NCBI GenBank assembly: GCA_015039365.1
Contig: WION01000153.1
Location: forward strand, 1-64,000
DNA from: Amanita rubescens
Lineage: Eukaryota; Basidiomycota; Agaricomycetes; Agaricales; Amanitaceae
Direction of reading: 5' to 3'
DNA length: 64,000 nucleotides
Shown: piece by piece, positions 21,840-33,222 of the stretch
How positions within the stretch are numbered: position 1 is the first letter of the stretch
Layout of the letters: every line of letters starts with the position of its first letter
Made by a program: the position numbers and the translations under genes
The notes under the pieces: generated by a model
What the model was told of the DNA's origin: nothing
Database searches by the model: none
The model's input: the letters and a program-made list of their open reading frames with translations, nothing else

Positions 21840-24011
21840 TCACTGACGCTCAATTTTACGGAGCATAGCGACCTCGTTAGTCGTCACAATGTTCACGACG
21901 ACACTCTTGCATCCAAATCGTCCGCCACGGCCGATACGGCGAAGGTAGTTTTCATGACTGGTCGGCAAGTCGTAGTTGATGACAAACGGAACTTGCTGTA
22001 CATGAATTATGCGGGAAAAGGCGTCGGTGGTAATAAGGACACGCGATGAACCGGATTGGAACTCCTTCATCAAAACCTCATGTTCTTTTTGTTCTATCCC
22101 CCTATGCTGCAGTGACGGTTATCTGACGATAACCCAGTTTACAAGATCAGTTGCGCACCATTGCAGACACACTGAGCCCTCGGGAGTTCATTTCTTGGTG
22201 AATCAAGTCTACCTTACGTCTTGTGTTGCAGAAAATCACTACTTGGTTGGTCGTCATAGCCTCCCAGAAATTACAAAGCGTATCCAACTTCAATGATTCC
22301 TTTTTAATGGCGGTGTAGAACTGCTTGATACCTTCGAACGTCAACTCGTCATGCTTCACTTGAATGTGAAGAGGGTCACGCATGAACTTCTTGGTAACCT
22401 CTACTATATCTCCTGACATAGTAGCAGACGTCCATGCGACCTGGACATCCTGAGGAAGAAGTTGAAAGACTATAAGCACACTCTGTTAGGAACGGCATTC
22501 ACGAAGCCAGGTCCGGGAGATACCTTCGTAAACCTTGTCCTCGAAACCACGCGACATTAGTTCTTCCGCATCACCGAGACAGAACAAGCTGATATTATCC
22601 ATCCTCAACGCACGACGTTTGATCATGTCGTACACTCGACCCGGGGTACCAACGACGACATGAACACCTTGAGTCTGTAACTTGGCCTGTTCCTCGCGGA
22701 CGTTAGTACCGCCGATGCAAGCATGACACTCGACATCCATGTAATCACCGAGGGCGATTACAGTCTTTTGCATCTCCTGAGCCAGTTCACGAATAGGCAC
22801 CAGCATCAAAACTTGGCATTCCTTGACGCTCGTATCCAGCTGTCATATCGGCATTTATCCCTGCCTCAAAGTGGCATAGGACTTCCATTTACCTTCTGAA
22901 GGATAGCAATACCCAACGCAGCGCTCGTGCCTGTTCTGTCTTGTCCCTGGACAATGACATCCTGACCTTTGACAATAGACACAATTGTACGGTACTGGAC
23001 GACTGACGGGCAATCCAAACTAGGCAGCACAAGAAGTGGTATCGGTGGCAAAACAACACAAAAAAGAAATGTACGCACCCATAGGCGTCGATACCACGAA
23101 GCAATTCCACCTTGAGACCCATGTTATCGAAGCTTTGCACCAGTAAATTAAACTTGGAACACGGTAATGCATATCCAGACAACTCAACCTGTCCACAATT
23201 TGGTCCCAATTGGATTCGTCAATGCCAACATCACGATTGTTCATGTCTGATTCGGTTACCGGCTCATCTAGCTCGACCAGAGTTCGGATTGGTTCGCGCA
23301 TGAACTGCTTGACGAGCTTCATCACATCTGCGGACAAAGTGCCGGACAGGAGTATGACCTGCGTACCCCCAGGAAGACGTTGGAAAACTATTCGTAAAGT
23401 TATGTCAGTCATCGGTTGTGAGAGCCCTATGACAGATCACCTTCCCAAGTTCCTTCGTAAGTCTGACCCTTAAAATCACGACGTAGGATATTGTCTGCTT
23501 CGTCCAGGCAGAATATCTTAATATTATCCATCCTCAGTGCGCGACGACTAATTAGGTCACATATTCGGCCAGGGGTACCGACAACCACATGAACACCTCG
23601 CTGTAGCTTGGCGATGTCCCCGCTAACGTCAGTAGCATCAACGCAGGCACAACACTGGACGTTCAAATAATCTCCGAGTGTGTCAATAGCCCTCGCGGTT
23701 TGCTGGGCCAGTTCAGGGGTGGGTATCATGATCAAAGCTTGACAGTTCTTGTTGGTCAGGTCCAGCTATTCCATCAATCAACGATCAGCCGTGGAACGAA
23801 AGGGGATGGTGCAGGTTCACAGACCTTTCGGAGGACGGCAATGGACAACGTAGCGCTCTTGTCAGTACCGGATTGTACTTGGGCAATGACATCGTCGCCT
23901 CTCATAATAGGTAGGATGGTTCGTAGCTGGATGGATGATAAGTCTCCGAAACTGTCGGTTTTGAAAAAGATTTAGGAGAGGAGATAAACGAATCGATACT
24001 AACTTTGACAT
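21840..24011 (-). CDS. eIF4A-derived DEAD-box-like protein with two N-lobes and one C-lobe
   Basis: Eight exons starting at ATG 24,011 and ending TGA 21,842-21,840 join in frame to about 570 residues. Order: a first RecA1 lobe lacking the eIF4A N-terminus (motif I as QSGTDKSA, Ia PTPELAQQ, Ib TPGR, II DEAD, III SGT); then a second start of eIF4A ([20 protein letters not shown]), a second RecA1 lobe (motif I region QDRTGTSA, Ia [12 protein letters not shown], motif II GDAE, III SAT); then one RecA2 lobe ([36 protein letters not shown]). eIF4A unwinds mRNA leaders with ATP. Here both ATP-binding loops are altered, the second DEAD is replaced, and motif V has lost its usual aspartate. All introns are 45-60 bp with normal ends and there is no stop, so it is not an obvious pseudogene. 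Catalysis is doubtful. Confidence 0.8.
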
Positions 24012-24639
24012 CTTGTGCGCAGGTACAAGGATTTCGTGCAATCGATTGGAAATGAGTGGTGAGACAAAAGTTTCCCGATTCGGGTGAGAAAAAAAAACGC
24101 TTAAGTAGTGTGGGGAAATCACACGTCGCATCGGAGAACGGGCAGGCAGCTGCTAGCAATGCGGTGGCCTGTTACTACTAGGTGGCGTATACCAAATTTG
24201 GCGGTCGGCTTATCCATTCTGTGCAACCGATTGGAAATGAGTGGCAGGAACAACACAATGATGATAAACTTGGTCACCGGTAAGTTGATAAGCTCAAATC
24301 CGGGTGGGAAGAATTGAGGGACCTAAGTAGTGGTCAAGCTAAGTCCTGCGCAACCAGTGAATTCGCTGCTTACTAATACGATGTTGGCCAACGGAAGTAA
24401 ATATACACATACATTCAAATCAGAGGTAGTTTTTGCGGCTTGCCTCATTCACGCCTTAAATTAAGCAACATTTACTACCTACACTTCTTGCAGGGCCACT
24501 GAGCGGCGACATTGTAGAACGAGTCCGCTGCCTCAGGCCACGAATTTATGCATTTGAGGTAGGCACTGCAAATGTACGTCTTCCATCAGAGTGCTAATTC
24601 TTATGACTTCAATACTATTTGTTAGTCATTGTCATCAGT
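24012..24639. other. Upstream region of the helicase-like gene with a short direct repeat
   Basis: The leader around 24,040-24,112 (GATTGGAAATGAGTGG to TTAAGTAGTG) recurs in degenerate form at about 24,228-24,335, so the promoter/leader of the eIF4A-like gene is partly duplicated. The rest, up to the F-box gene, is the source of the flank copied at 20.5-20.9 kb. No gene is seen. Confidence 0.4.
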
Positions 24640-25656
24640 CTAAAGCACCGACATTAAACCTTTCAAATCATCTAACCAAAAGACCCCGACCGCTACCTCA
24701 TAGTACACCTCTCTCCCGTCGACAACTACTCGTTGTAGGAAGGGCATCAGACTGCCATCCTTTTCCAAGGTTTCCAGTATCAGTTCGGAATCGATGCAAT
24801 CCAACTCCAATTCCCGAACGTTAGGAAAGAGTGAGAAAAAATCGATTATCTGTGGCTTCTTTCGGATGAAAAGCGTGTTTGAAATGGACAATGATTCCAC
24901 GGAGGCGAAGCAGTTAGTCGGCGGTTTCCTTGCATAGTGATAATGCCCCATCTCATCCATATCCACATTGTAGGTCCAGCCGATCAGTTCGTAAGCCCGG
25001 ATATCGGACACGCAGAGCCTGCGGAGAAACGGCCATTCGAGGTTTTCCCCGAGGATGATGGACGTATGCACGAGCGTCAAGCTAACGCACGTGCTGAGGT
25101 CGAAGCATATCGATGCAAAATTATGCATGCAAGTATCCTTATCCACTTGTATCAACGAGAGATGTGTCAAGGATAGAGGCCGGATAATGGTGATCTGTTC
25201 AAACCACGCAAAAATCGCCCCCTTTGCCTCGACCGTAAGACGACGCAACCGGGCTTGGTGATCGGCCAAGGTGTGGAACAAGTCGTATAACCTCCATCGC
25301 GTCTTTACCGTCTCGATCCCTCTCGGCCAAAAGTAATCTGCGTCTATGTGTCCGAGGCGAACGGCAATGTCCAGTTGATGGTTTCCGGAACGGGAGAGGA
25401 TGTCGTTGAGAATCTTTGCGTGGTTCAGATGTCGAACGCGTACGGTCGCCCAGTGGGATGGTGTGAGGAGGTCTTTCCATCGGTGGCATACATGGGAGAG
25501 AAGTAGCGCGGCGCTCGCTGGCTCGCCACTTTCTTCGGCCCAGGGGGACGTAAATTCGTCAAGGACTAGTCCCAGAACTTCGTTTGGAAGCTTGTCTGTG
25601 GGACAATCTGGATTATGCGAATCGTCGGCTTCTCTGAGCATCTTGAATAGTGGCAC
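24640..25656 (-). CDS. F-box protein, leucine-rich-like
   Basis: A single uninterrupted frame of 338 codons starts MPLFKMLREADDSHNPDCP. Residues about 22-70 form an F-box-like motif (DKLPNEVLGLVLDEF, then LLLSHVCHRWKDLLTP and W at the expected spacing), which in other proteins binds SKP1 in an SCF ubiquitin ligase. The remainder has regularly spaced leucine-rich segments (LRRLTVEA, LTHLSLIQ, CVSLTLVHT, VRELELDCID), as in mushroom F-box/LRR-type proteins that recruit substrates. Its last part and 3' flank are copied at 20,690-20,960. Substrate is unknown. Confidence 0.8.
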   Translation of the reverse strand: MPLFKMLREADDSHNPDCPTDKLPNEVLGLVLDEFTSPWAEESGEPASAALLLSHVCHRWKDLLTPSHWATVRVRHLNHAKILNDILSRSGNHQLDIAVRLGHIDADYFWPRGIETVKTRWRLYDLFHTLADHQARLRRLTVEAKGAIFAWFEQITIIRPLSLTHLSLIQVDKDTCMHNFASICFDLSTCVSLTLVHTSIILGENLEWPFLRRLCVSDIRAYELIGWTYNVDMDEMGHYHYARKPPTNCFASVESLSISNTLFIRKKPQIIDFFSLFPNVRELELDCIDSELILETLEKDGSLMPFLQRVVVDGREVYYEVAVGVFWLDDLKGLMSVL

Positions 25657-26328
25657 ACTTGGTTCGTCACGTATCTCGAGCCTTTATCCTCCTTTATTAA
25701 TGGTGGTGACGTGTGGTTTTCTGATGGCACGTGTAATCGAGGAACAAGACAAAGGATTTAAGGAGCGAAAGAGGATATCTTCTGGCATTTATTGTCTGAG
25801 TCTGCTTTGCGTGGACACCGCCTTGACCTAATAGCCAGTCGATCAAACTACAGAATCTCGCCGCGGATGCCGTTCACGTGGCTCCGCCAGCTTCTGCCAG
25901 TGCTGTGGCATCCGCCGCACTCCGTCGTCTGTCACCAGGGAAGAATGATTCGAACTTACTTCCCAACCTGTCCAGCACCCTGTCGGCCTTTTGATTTATT
26001 CGGTATACGCCGTTCGCCATCACACATCTCATAAGACCACATGTGGCGAATTCAAATTCACCGATGTAGCCGCCGAAGATGACACATCTCCGCCACCTAT
26101 TGTGAGCAAGGCGCCGCTTTATTCCATATACGGCTTCTCTGAGTCGTTGGTGAAGAATTGTAGCCTAGGTCTTGTCCTCGCGCACAAGCGATGCCTTCTT
26201 GAGCGATAGCAGTGAAAACTGTTGCAGCCATTATATGAAGTACACTGTTCTACGTATATATGTGTTCGCAAGCACAAAGGCAATCGGGATCATCCTGATA
26301 TCGAATACTTCGTCTCCCATTCTTAACG
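25657..26328. other. Intergenic stretch without an assigned gene
   Basis: Frames at 25,792-26,034 and 25,991-26,209 on the plus strand include peptide-like stretches (for example EDDTSPPPIVSKAPLYS) but no recognised domain, start context or splice pattern. This may hold a relic exon between the F-box and BTB genes. Confidence 0.3.
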
Positions 26329-27319
26329 TTACAAAAGGGTACTGAATTTCGGAACCGTGCTGCATGCGTTATTGGCATTATTGCGCCAGGTTCGGATGTG
26401 CGTCGAGCAACAATTGTTCACGGACGGCAGTTGAAAGACATCGTCTATGTTGGACAATGATTCGACTTTCCCGCCAAATTTATCCAATATCGTTGTGCAA
26501 TTGGGGTACCATGCACCGCACGTACAATTGGATGGCCTTGCAGTAGCCTTCGTATACACATCTCGCCATTTTTGGTAATAACGAACCTAAATCACGCGTA
26601 GTCAAGAAATCTGGTTACGTCACGTAATGGGAACTTCCTTACCCATGCTATCGCGATGGCAGGTGGCATGCGGTCAATCGCAGAATCCAATGATTGCCCA
26701 ATCACCATTGTTGCCGCTTTGTCAAGAAGTTCAAGATAGCCGTGCTTTGCGGCGTATACCAGAATATCGAGCGGATGTTTTTCAGTTTCTGCCCTATCGA
26801 AGGTGTCAACTGCGGTACATGATTGACCAGGAACGACATGAAACATACACCATATGCGTGTTACAGGTGGCTATAGCGGAGAAGACCTCATACTTTTCAG
26901 CAGCTTCCGCAAGATCCGCCAATACGCGGAAACTGATCTTCTTCAGGTTGGGTTGCCGTTCCGGATACATGAAAGTGAATAATAGGTCGAGGACCTCGGA
27001 GTGCTCGGGCATAGGTACGACTTCATCTTTCTTGGATTCGAACTCGGCAGCTGGAAAAGCCCCTGAAGAACACTCGAGATTCTTCCTGTGGATGCGGTAC
27101 ATGATACCATCTACGGATTGGAAAGTGATGTCCGCGTCTGGAGCGTTAACTACCCCAACTAGGTTACTTAACCATATCAATTTGAAAGTTAGAGAACTCA
27201 CATCGGTCAGGATCATGTTCTTTCGAAAGTCTGTCTTTGATGTTCTTTTTCTTAGTCTTAATTGGAGTTGATGAGGTGCCGGTTGCAGGTTGAGCGAGGA
27301 CAGTTGCGGTATGAGACAT
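26329..27319 (-). CDS. BTB/POZ domain protein
   Basis: The start is ATG 27,319 (MSHTATVLAQPATG). Exon 1 ends near HDPDR; exon 2 carries the BTB domain: DADITFQSVDG, YRIHRKNLECSSGAF, VVPMPEHSEVLDLLFTFMYP, VLADLAEAAEKYEV. Two further exons encode KHPLDILVYAAKHGYLELLDKAA and a cysteine-containing tail (VRYYQKWRDVY to the TAA at 26,331-26,329). Introns are about 40-60 bp with GT-AG ends. Agaricomycetes carry many such short BTB proteins; BTB domains dimerise and can serve as CUL3 adaptors, but the role of this one is not known. Confidence 0.82.
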
Positions 27320-27865
27320 TGTGTATTATGGCACCGAGTTCTTGGCGATATATATATAAGGTTGCTACCGCCTCGTGTGAGGAGATGTTCATCTGACTCC
27401 TATAAATTATATTGCACCTTCTCAGAACAACTTCTCCGCAGCCTAAGAGCGCTTCAGAACCGACAAAATGCATGCGTGTCAGCCGCAGCATTAGAACAGT
27501 TGCGGGTTCTGAAGCTTGTCAGACACGATATCAAAAACTCCACAAGTGAAGCATGAAAAGACGTTGAAGAGACCTTGCATCTATCCTACAGCGCCACTGT
27601 CGCTGTCGCGAGGAACCGCGTCGATGCCACCGTATCGCCGTTAAATTCAGCGGCGCCGACTAAAGTTTCTTGAATAAGCCACATAAGGAATAATAAATGT
27701 TGAATAGCGTACTGAAAATGAGCTGAGAGATGGCTGTCAAATGGAGGATACGAAGACATGGTCGTGGCATCTGTGAAAGAGCAAAAATGGAGTGTTTGCA
27801 CTTATTTGTTGGCAATTCTGATAGATCTGACGATCCACTTCTGCCAATGACTCTGAGCCGGTAAA

Positions 27866-30800
27866 ATGGACAAGGCCAAAGACGCACGCGAGGCAGAGGT
27901 ACATTTTCTACGTTTCCAGATACGCTTATCTAACCTCTGCCTGGAATAGACGACATACTCCAAGGCAACGGAGGCGGAGCTGGCGAAAAACTATGACGCC
28001 GCCTTCCGATTGTATATCAAGTCAGCCAATGGATATTTGCATTTGAGTCGATCAGCACCGAGCGACGTGCAGAAGGAGAAATGGAAATCTAGTGCAAGCA
28101 AGGCTCTCGAAAGGGCTGAGAAGATCAAGTCGTTCGTGGAAAGGCAGAAGGCGGGAGCATCCACCTCTTCCGAATCCGCCACGGGCCAAACGGAAGGAAT
28201 TGCGCACAGTGCTAGTGAGATGAGATTGACGCCTGTGGCTGTGGATCATTTCTCGTCCCGTGAGTTGTATGTTGTGTGAGACAATTTGCTCATACGAATA
28301 CTGTTGTACAGAGGAGCAATTTCTCGTTCTAAAGAAAGGCGAAGTAATCAACGGGCGAACGTACTCTCCTTGGGATGAACCCATCGTGCAATCGTTAAAC
28401 CGCCATCATCAGTACGTCCGACATCACAAGCGAACATCCCGTTGTGACTGTTGGATGCAGTAGTGAGGACGATCAACCCTCGCTGTCTTCAGAACAGCTC
28501 CGTCAGTCACCTGAATGGCGGCGACCAACCAACTCCGTCGTTACCTCTGTCTGTCGACACGTACTTCCTCAAGAAATTTTACAACACATTGTCACAGACT
28601 GTTCGTTATGCGCGTCCATTACTGTGTGTCTTGAACATGACAGAAGGTTCAAATCTCGCGTAATTTGTTTGGTCCTTTCGGTTCGCCTTTCTTAAACGAT
28701 TTTCTATTGTAGCTCCTCATGGGTGCCATATATTCATGCCAAGAACATTCCTCGTTGATGGATCCCTGCGGTCAATATCACGTTCGAATTCTCTTTAATG
28801 GCACTTGGAGACGCGTACGTGCAAACCCTCTTCCTCCTCTTACCGAAACTGATCCCTGTCTAAGATCGGTAAGATCTGCCATCAGATACGCCCGAACCCA
28901 CCTCACAAGAATCAGTCATCGATGACAGTTTACCTTACCACCCAACGGATGGTACGCTACTATGCATATCCGTGGTTCCAACCCTAGATAGTCAGCGCGA
29001 GGACACGGGTCAGATCATATGGCCTAGCCTAATAGAGAAAGCCGTGAGTTGCTTCGGTTTCAGGAAACTCAGAACTTTAAACAATTCTCAGTATATGAAA
29101 CTCATGGGAGGGTACGAATTTCCAGGCTCGTGTGTCATACCTTTTTCAATGACCCTCGGAATCGCTGAGAATCTGTAGGATATCAAGCTCCGACCTTTAG
29201 TTTGTCTCTTTCGATTGCTCTAGGTGGCTAGTATGCTTAATACGCTGTTAGCGCACTTGTTGGCTGGATACCCGAGCATGTCGACGTCAGAAGGTGAGAT
29301 TCCAGAACCCTGTGTACATCGATATTGACCCGCTCGAAAGTCCCCATTTTGAACGTGAAAGGACTTGGATGCGGCTGCTGCAAGGTTTCTTGAGTGGTAC
29401 GTGGTATAGAAACGCGTCGTTTTTGGTCTTGTAGGAATGCTTGTGACCAGGCCAATGCATGGCGACAGTCGGTACTGGTCCTTCGAAGACCTGCTCCTGG
29501 CGCGGAAAACCACTCTTACCCTCTCATTGCTACCCCATCGTTGGTAAGAGTCTAGTCATTTCTCGTCAAAGCAAGGCTCATTGTCATGCAGATGTAGTCG
29601 AGGACACAGAAGGACCATTAGTGACAATTCTTGATTCATGGAAAGTTGGAGAAGATGATAACCATCTTTCGGAGTCTAGTACGTGACCTCCTGACACATT
29701 CAACTCGATGGTTGACTGTTCGCAGGGCATTTGGTCATGCCATGGTCCGACGTTCTATCGACTTTCGACGGAGTGTACCTCAGTTGGAATCCGGAGATGT
29801 GGCCGAAGAATCTGAGATTCCACAGGTAGGTGATGCTGGTAGACTTGTTCAGCCTCGATCTCACCGAAATGACAGCATGTGGAAACGAAGAGGACAGGAT
29901 GAGCAATGTGCGTAGCTTGTTATATCGTATGCATCACATTAGTAATGTACCCTGTACAGCATCCTTGGGTCATTTACGCTTGATATTTAATACCGCATTA
30001 TCTGACGCGTGGATATGGGTCCTTCTGACGCGTCATGTTGTTAATACCAAACAAGCGTCAGATTACATTTCTCTTAGAATTGAGCTTGAAGAAGGGACGC
30101 CAATACCTAGTACAAGGCTCGCAAACGAGCAGGTGTTAGCCAAAGCCGTGAGCAACGACCTTGATGTTGTCGATTTTGTTGAGAGCGCCTGTAGGGAACA
30201 TTTACAAATGGCATCCATTTCCTGGTGAGACAATCTAGTGCATCACATCCTTCGTTGATAACACGTGCAACAGGTCAAAGCACGAGTTCCAAGGGGCGCA
30301 GGTGCCTTTTCGATTACCGCGTCTTATGATGGTCATGCCGACGAAGTTGGATATACCATTGATGTGTATGCTGTCCAAAGCGTACATCTCGCTTGGGATG
30401 AGAAAGTTGTTCAGCCGCCGTACACGGAAAGAGTGACGGGCTCGTTCACAACCAAGAACTGTGGTGGCAACGGAATGTACCCAACGTTCATGTTAAATCC
30501 TCAATATCATCTACGACTGCATCCGCCGAAGGCCAAGTCGACATTGACTTCTGCTTCTCGAGTAAAAGTAAAGACATCGATGGTGTTGAAGACTGGAAGG
30601 AACGTGCCTGTCAATGTATTGGTGGCGTGGTCTCAAGGGGAAAGAATATATTCGTACGACTTGATCTTCATTCATGATTCACACTGAATGAATAAGCAGG
30701 TTATCTGAGAAGGAGTTAGCTGCCACGTCGGGACCTTACTCATATGGGTTGGCAAGTATCACGAAGGATTTAGCACGTAAGAATCTTTCTTTTAGTATTT

Positions 30801-31468
30801 TACAGGCATTCAATTTTAGCGTTTAGCTGGTGATTATTCCATGGTCGTCTCGGCATTTGAGCCCCACCACCTGGATTCATTTACATTATCCGTCAATTCC
30901 ACTGCTCCGTTCGACCTCAGACCTATTCCGCAAGAAGGAGCCGGGATGTACCAGAAATTGATCAAAGGGGAATGGTGATTGATCTATTATGTATTGTCAG
31001 CAATGATTTACCGAGTTCTGCTCATAGGACCGAAGAATCTGCCGGTGGCAGTCCAAGCTTTGACAAATACGCGATCAACCCAATATACGAGATTGAATCC
31101 CCTTGTCAGTTCCAACTCAAGTGCGTCTTTGTTTTTCCAGTACCGAAAGAAACCGGTTCTCAACATTCACATTCAGGCTCCGTTTGCAGCTCATTCATCC
31201 TTCCACAACGGCATCATCAAACATCACAATTTATCCAGCTCCTGCTTCAAGCGTGTCTGATCAATATTTCAAACAGAAACATGTGACAACTTCGGGTCCA
31301 TATGACGATTCCGTTTGTGGGGTCGCAACGCCTCAGGTATCGTTAAACGGTGGCAAGTACTGGGCTATTCCGTCCACCTATATACCCGGGGTACAGGCGG
31401 AGTTTCGGTTAATAATCTACACTAGCGTGAAGGATTTATTGGTTCAGAGGCGGACAGAAGGTAACTAG
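27866..31468 (+). CDS. palB: PalB/Rim13-type calpain-like cysteine protease
   Basis: Exons beginning at ATG 27,866 (MDKAKDAREAE) encode an N-terminal MIT-like helical domain (KNYDAAFRLYIKSANGYLHL, KALERAEKIKSF), then the calpain protease domain: VLPQEILQHIVTDCSLCASI with the catalytic Cys, YHVRILFNGTWRRV, YMKLMGGYEFPGS, GWIPEHVDV, and SHCYPIVG with the catalytic His. After LVTILDSWKV the C2-like and tail domains follow (HVVNTKQASDYISL, NPQYHLRLHPPK, and a last block ending RRTEGN at 31,468). In fungi this protease, recruited to ESCRT-III on endosomes, cleaves PacC/Rim101 in ambient-pH signalling. The join around 29,140-29,260, where DLHALAG is expected, is unclear and may hold a tiny exon or an error. 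Everything else splices in frame. Confidence 0.85.
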
Positions 31469-31838
31469 CGTTTGAATGTACTTTTAATTGGAAGTGAGAT
31501 GGGTCATACAGCAGTAAGAAATGGGAGCAGCATACTCGGATAAAGAGGTGCCGTAGATGCGGTGCGAATCCCGCATGATTGCAAGAGGTGGTTGATTGGC
31601 TAGTAGCGACCAACCTTGTGTTTTGGTATACGATTAGTTAGCACAATCGACGAAGACTATTTCGGGGCAGACGTATGTCAGAGCTCAATCTCCCTGATAG
31701 ACCGTCAAGTCTCCTTTGATTATATTTTTCCGACGAATAAATCACGATCGTTAAAGACATCCTATCGGGGCAGGTCAAAATCAATCTAAAATAATGACGC
31801 ATAGATAGGCACCACCATGTTAAAGCTATCGCAAAAGT
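31469..31838. other. Convergent intergenic region PalB-SUA5
   Basis: About 370 bp between two convergent genes. It is moderately AT-rich with no coding frame of note. A short hairpin at 31,555-31,576 resembles a tRNA T-arm but no complete tRNA fits around it. Confidence 0.4.
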
Positions 31839-33155
31839 CTAGGTTGACAGAATCCCGTCATCTGCAACAGGCCTCCCCAAAGAAATCGACCGAACATAGG
31901 ATGCGGCCTTTCTGACCCGGTTCATGATCGCGAGACCCTCCCATTCTTCATTCACCTCTTCAATCAGGATATGATCGACCCTTTCCTCGTCCAACGTGAT
32001 CAAACCATCAAATAGGCGATGCGCAATGGTGGACGGCGCAGCCTTTAGCCCAAGAGGATATCGATGCCATTCGAATGCATCATCTTGTCGAAGGCAGCCC
32101 CATAAGTCGGAATCCTCGGGCGCTAAGACGCCAACTCGGATAGGTCTTCCTGACGATGTGGGCAAACTCTCTTGTAACGACTTCAGATACGCTTTGACTG
32201 GCAATGGGGGAAAACTCGATGGTTTCGTTTGCGTGAGAAGTAGCGTTACGGGTGCGGTGGGTGAATAATGTCTATATTTCATGCCAGGAGTCGTTGGCGC
32301 TTGTTCCATCACCGTATCCACGTAATCGCGGCGGTGAACTAGCACTTTCGGGATGGTATCATCCGTCTTGTCCATTTCACTTTGCAAAACGCGCGTAATG
32401 CCTTCAAAAGTTACGCCTCCGGGGCGCAGAATACGAATATCGCCGTCTTCTTGCAAGCCATCCACGACGGTGCTCTCCAATCCCACTCCGCACTGACCCC
32501 CGTCAAGGATGATACCAACTTTTCCATCTAGATCCTTCAGCACGTGCTCTGCCCGCGTCGGACTCGGCTTTCCCGAAGTGTTAGCACTAGGTGCGGCCAA
32601 AGGGACGCCTGCGAGAGCGATGAGAGCCCGGGCTACGGGGTGTGACGGTATTCGGATGGCGACCGTTGGCTGACTCGCGGTCACTATTTCTGGTATGACT
32701 CCCTGTCTTTTCGGAAACAGTAGAGTCAGCGGTCCGGGCCAAAAATGCTTCATAAGAATTTCGTATGTGGGTGGTATTCGGTATCCATCAGGAAGGAGCG
32801 TTCGGAGCATAGAAAGTGAAGAGACGTGCACGATCAGGGGGTTATCCGCAGGACGGCCTTTCGTTTTGAATATTTGGGATACTGAATCTGCATTCAGTGC
32901 ATTAGCGCCTAGTCCGTAGACGGTTTCTGTAGGAAACGCGATGGTCTCGTGCAGGTTTGACAGACGGTGGGCAGCTACCCTTAATGCATCTAGAGTTTCG
33001 GGTGACGAGACGTCTGGTTGATCAGATTTCGAAGAGAACGTGATAGAGGTAGGATCGCATCTAAGAATGCTTGTAGACGAGTGATTCATAAAGCCAGATA
33101 ATTTTGCGGCATTTCCCCGATAGAGACTGAGATAGCGCGCAGAAAAAATGCGCAT
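31839..33155 (-). CDS. SUA5: Threonylcarbamoyl-AMP synthase (SUA5/YrdC family)
   Basis: A single 438-codon frame. Residues about 55-265 are the YrdC/Sua5 domain: FPTETVYGLGANAL, FKTKGRPADNPLIVH, FWPGPLTLLF, VAIRIPSHPVARALI, LAAPSANTSGKPSPT and LRPGGV. The C-terminal Sua5 domain follows a proline-rich linker (KYRHYSPTAPV to the end). The enzyme makes threonylcarbamoyl-AMP from threonine, bicarbonate and ATP for the t6A37 modification of ANN-decoding tRNAs. The N-terminus (MRIFSARYLSLYRGNAAKLS) is basic and could target mitochondria; a second Met at about residue 23 (MNHSSTS) would give a cytosolic form, as described for other eukaryotes. This is inference. No introns are needed. Confidence 0.9.
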   Translation of the reverse strand: MRIFSARYLSLYRGNAAKLSGFMNHSSTSILRCDPTSITFSSKSDQPDVSSPETLDALRVAAHRLSNLHETIAFPTETVYGLGANALNADSVSQIFKTKGRPADNPLIVHVSSLSMLRTLLPDGYRIPPTYEILMKHFWPGPLTLLFPKRQGVIPEIVTASQPTVAIRIPSHPVARALIALAGVPLAAPSANTSGKPSPTRAEHVLKDLDGKVGIILDGGQCGVGLESTVVDGLQEDGDIRILRPGGVTFEGITRVLQSEMDKTDDTIPKVLVHRRDYVDTVMEQAPTTPGMKYRHYSPTAPVTLLLTQTKPSSFPPLPVKAYLKSLQESLPTSSGRPIRVGVLAPEDSDLWGCLRQDDAFEWHRYPLGLKAAPSTIAHRLFDGLITLDEERVDHILIEEVNEEWEGLAIMNRVRKAASYVRSISLGRPVADDGILST

Positions 33156-33222
33156 ACGTCACGTGGAGCGTGATGGTGTGACATTAAATTTAAAATGATG
33201 ACTCGAAAGAGAACAATTGCCA

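Noticed and set aside
31555..31576. tRNA gene suggested by a T-arm-like hairpin and B-box-like sequence
   Set aside because: No matching acceptor stem, D-arm or anticodon arm could be placed upstream at the right distance.
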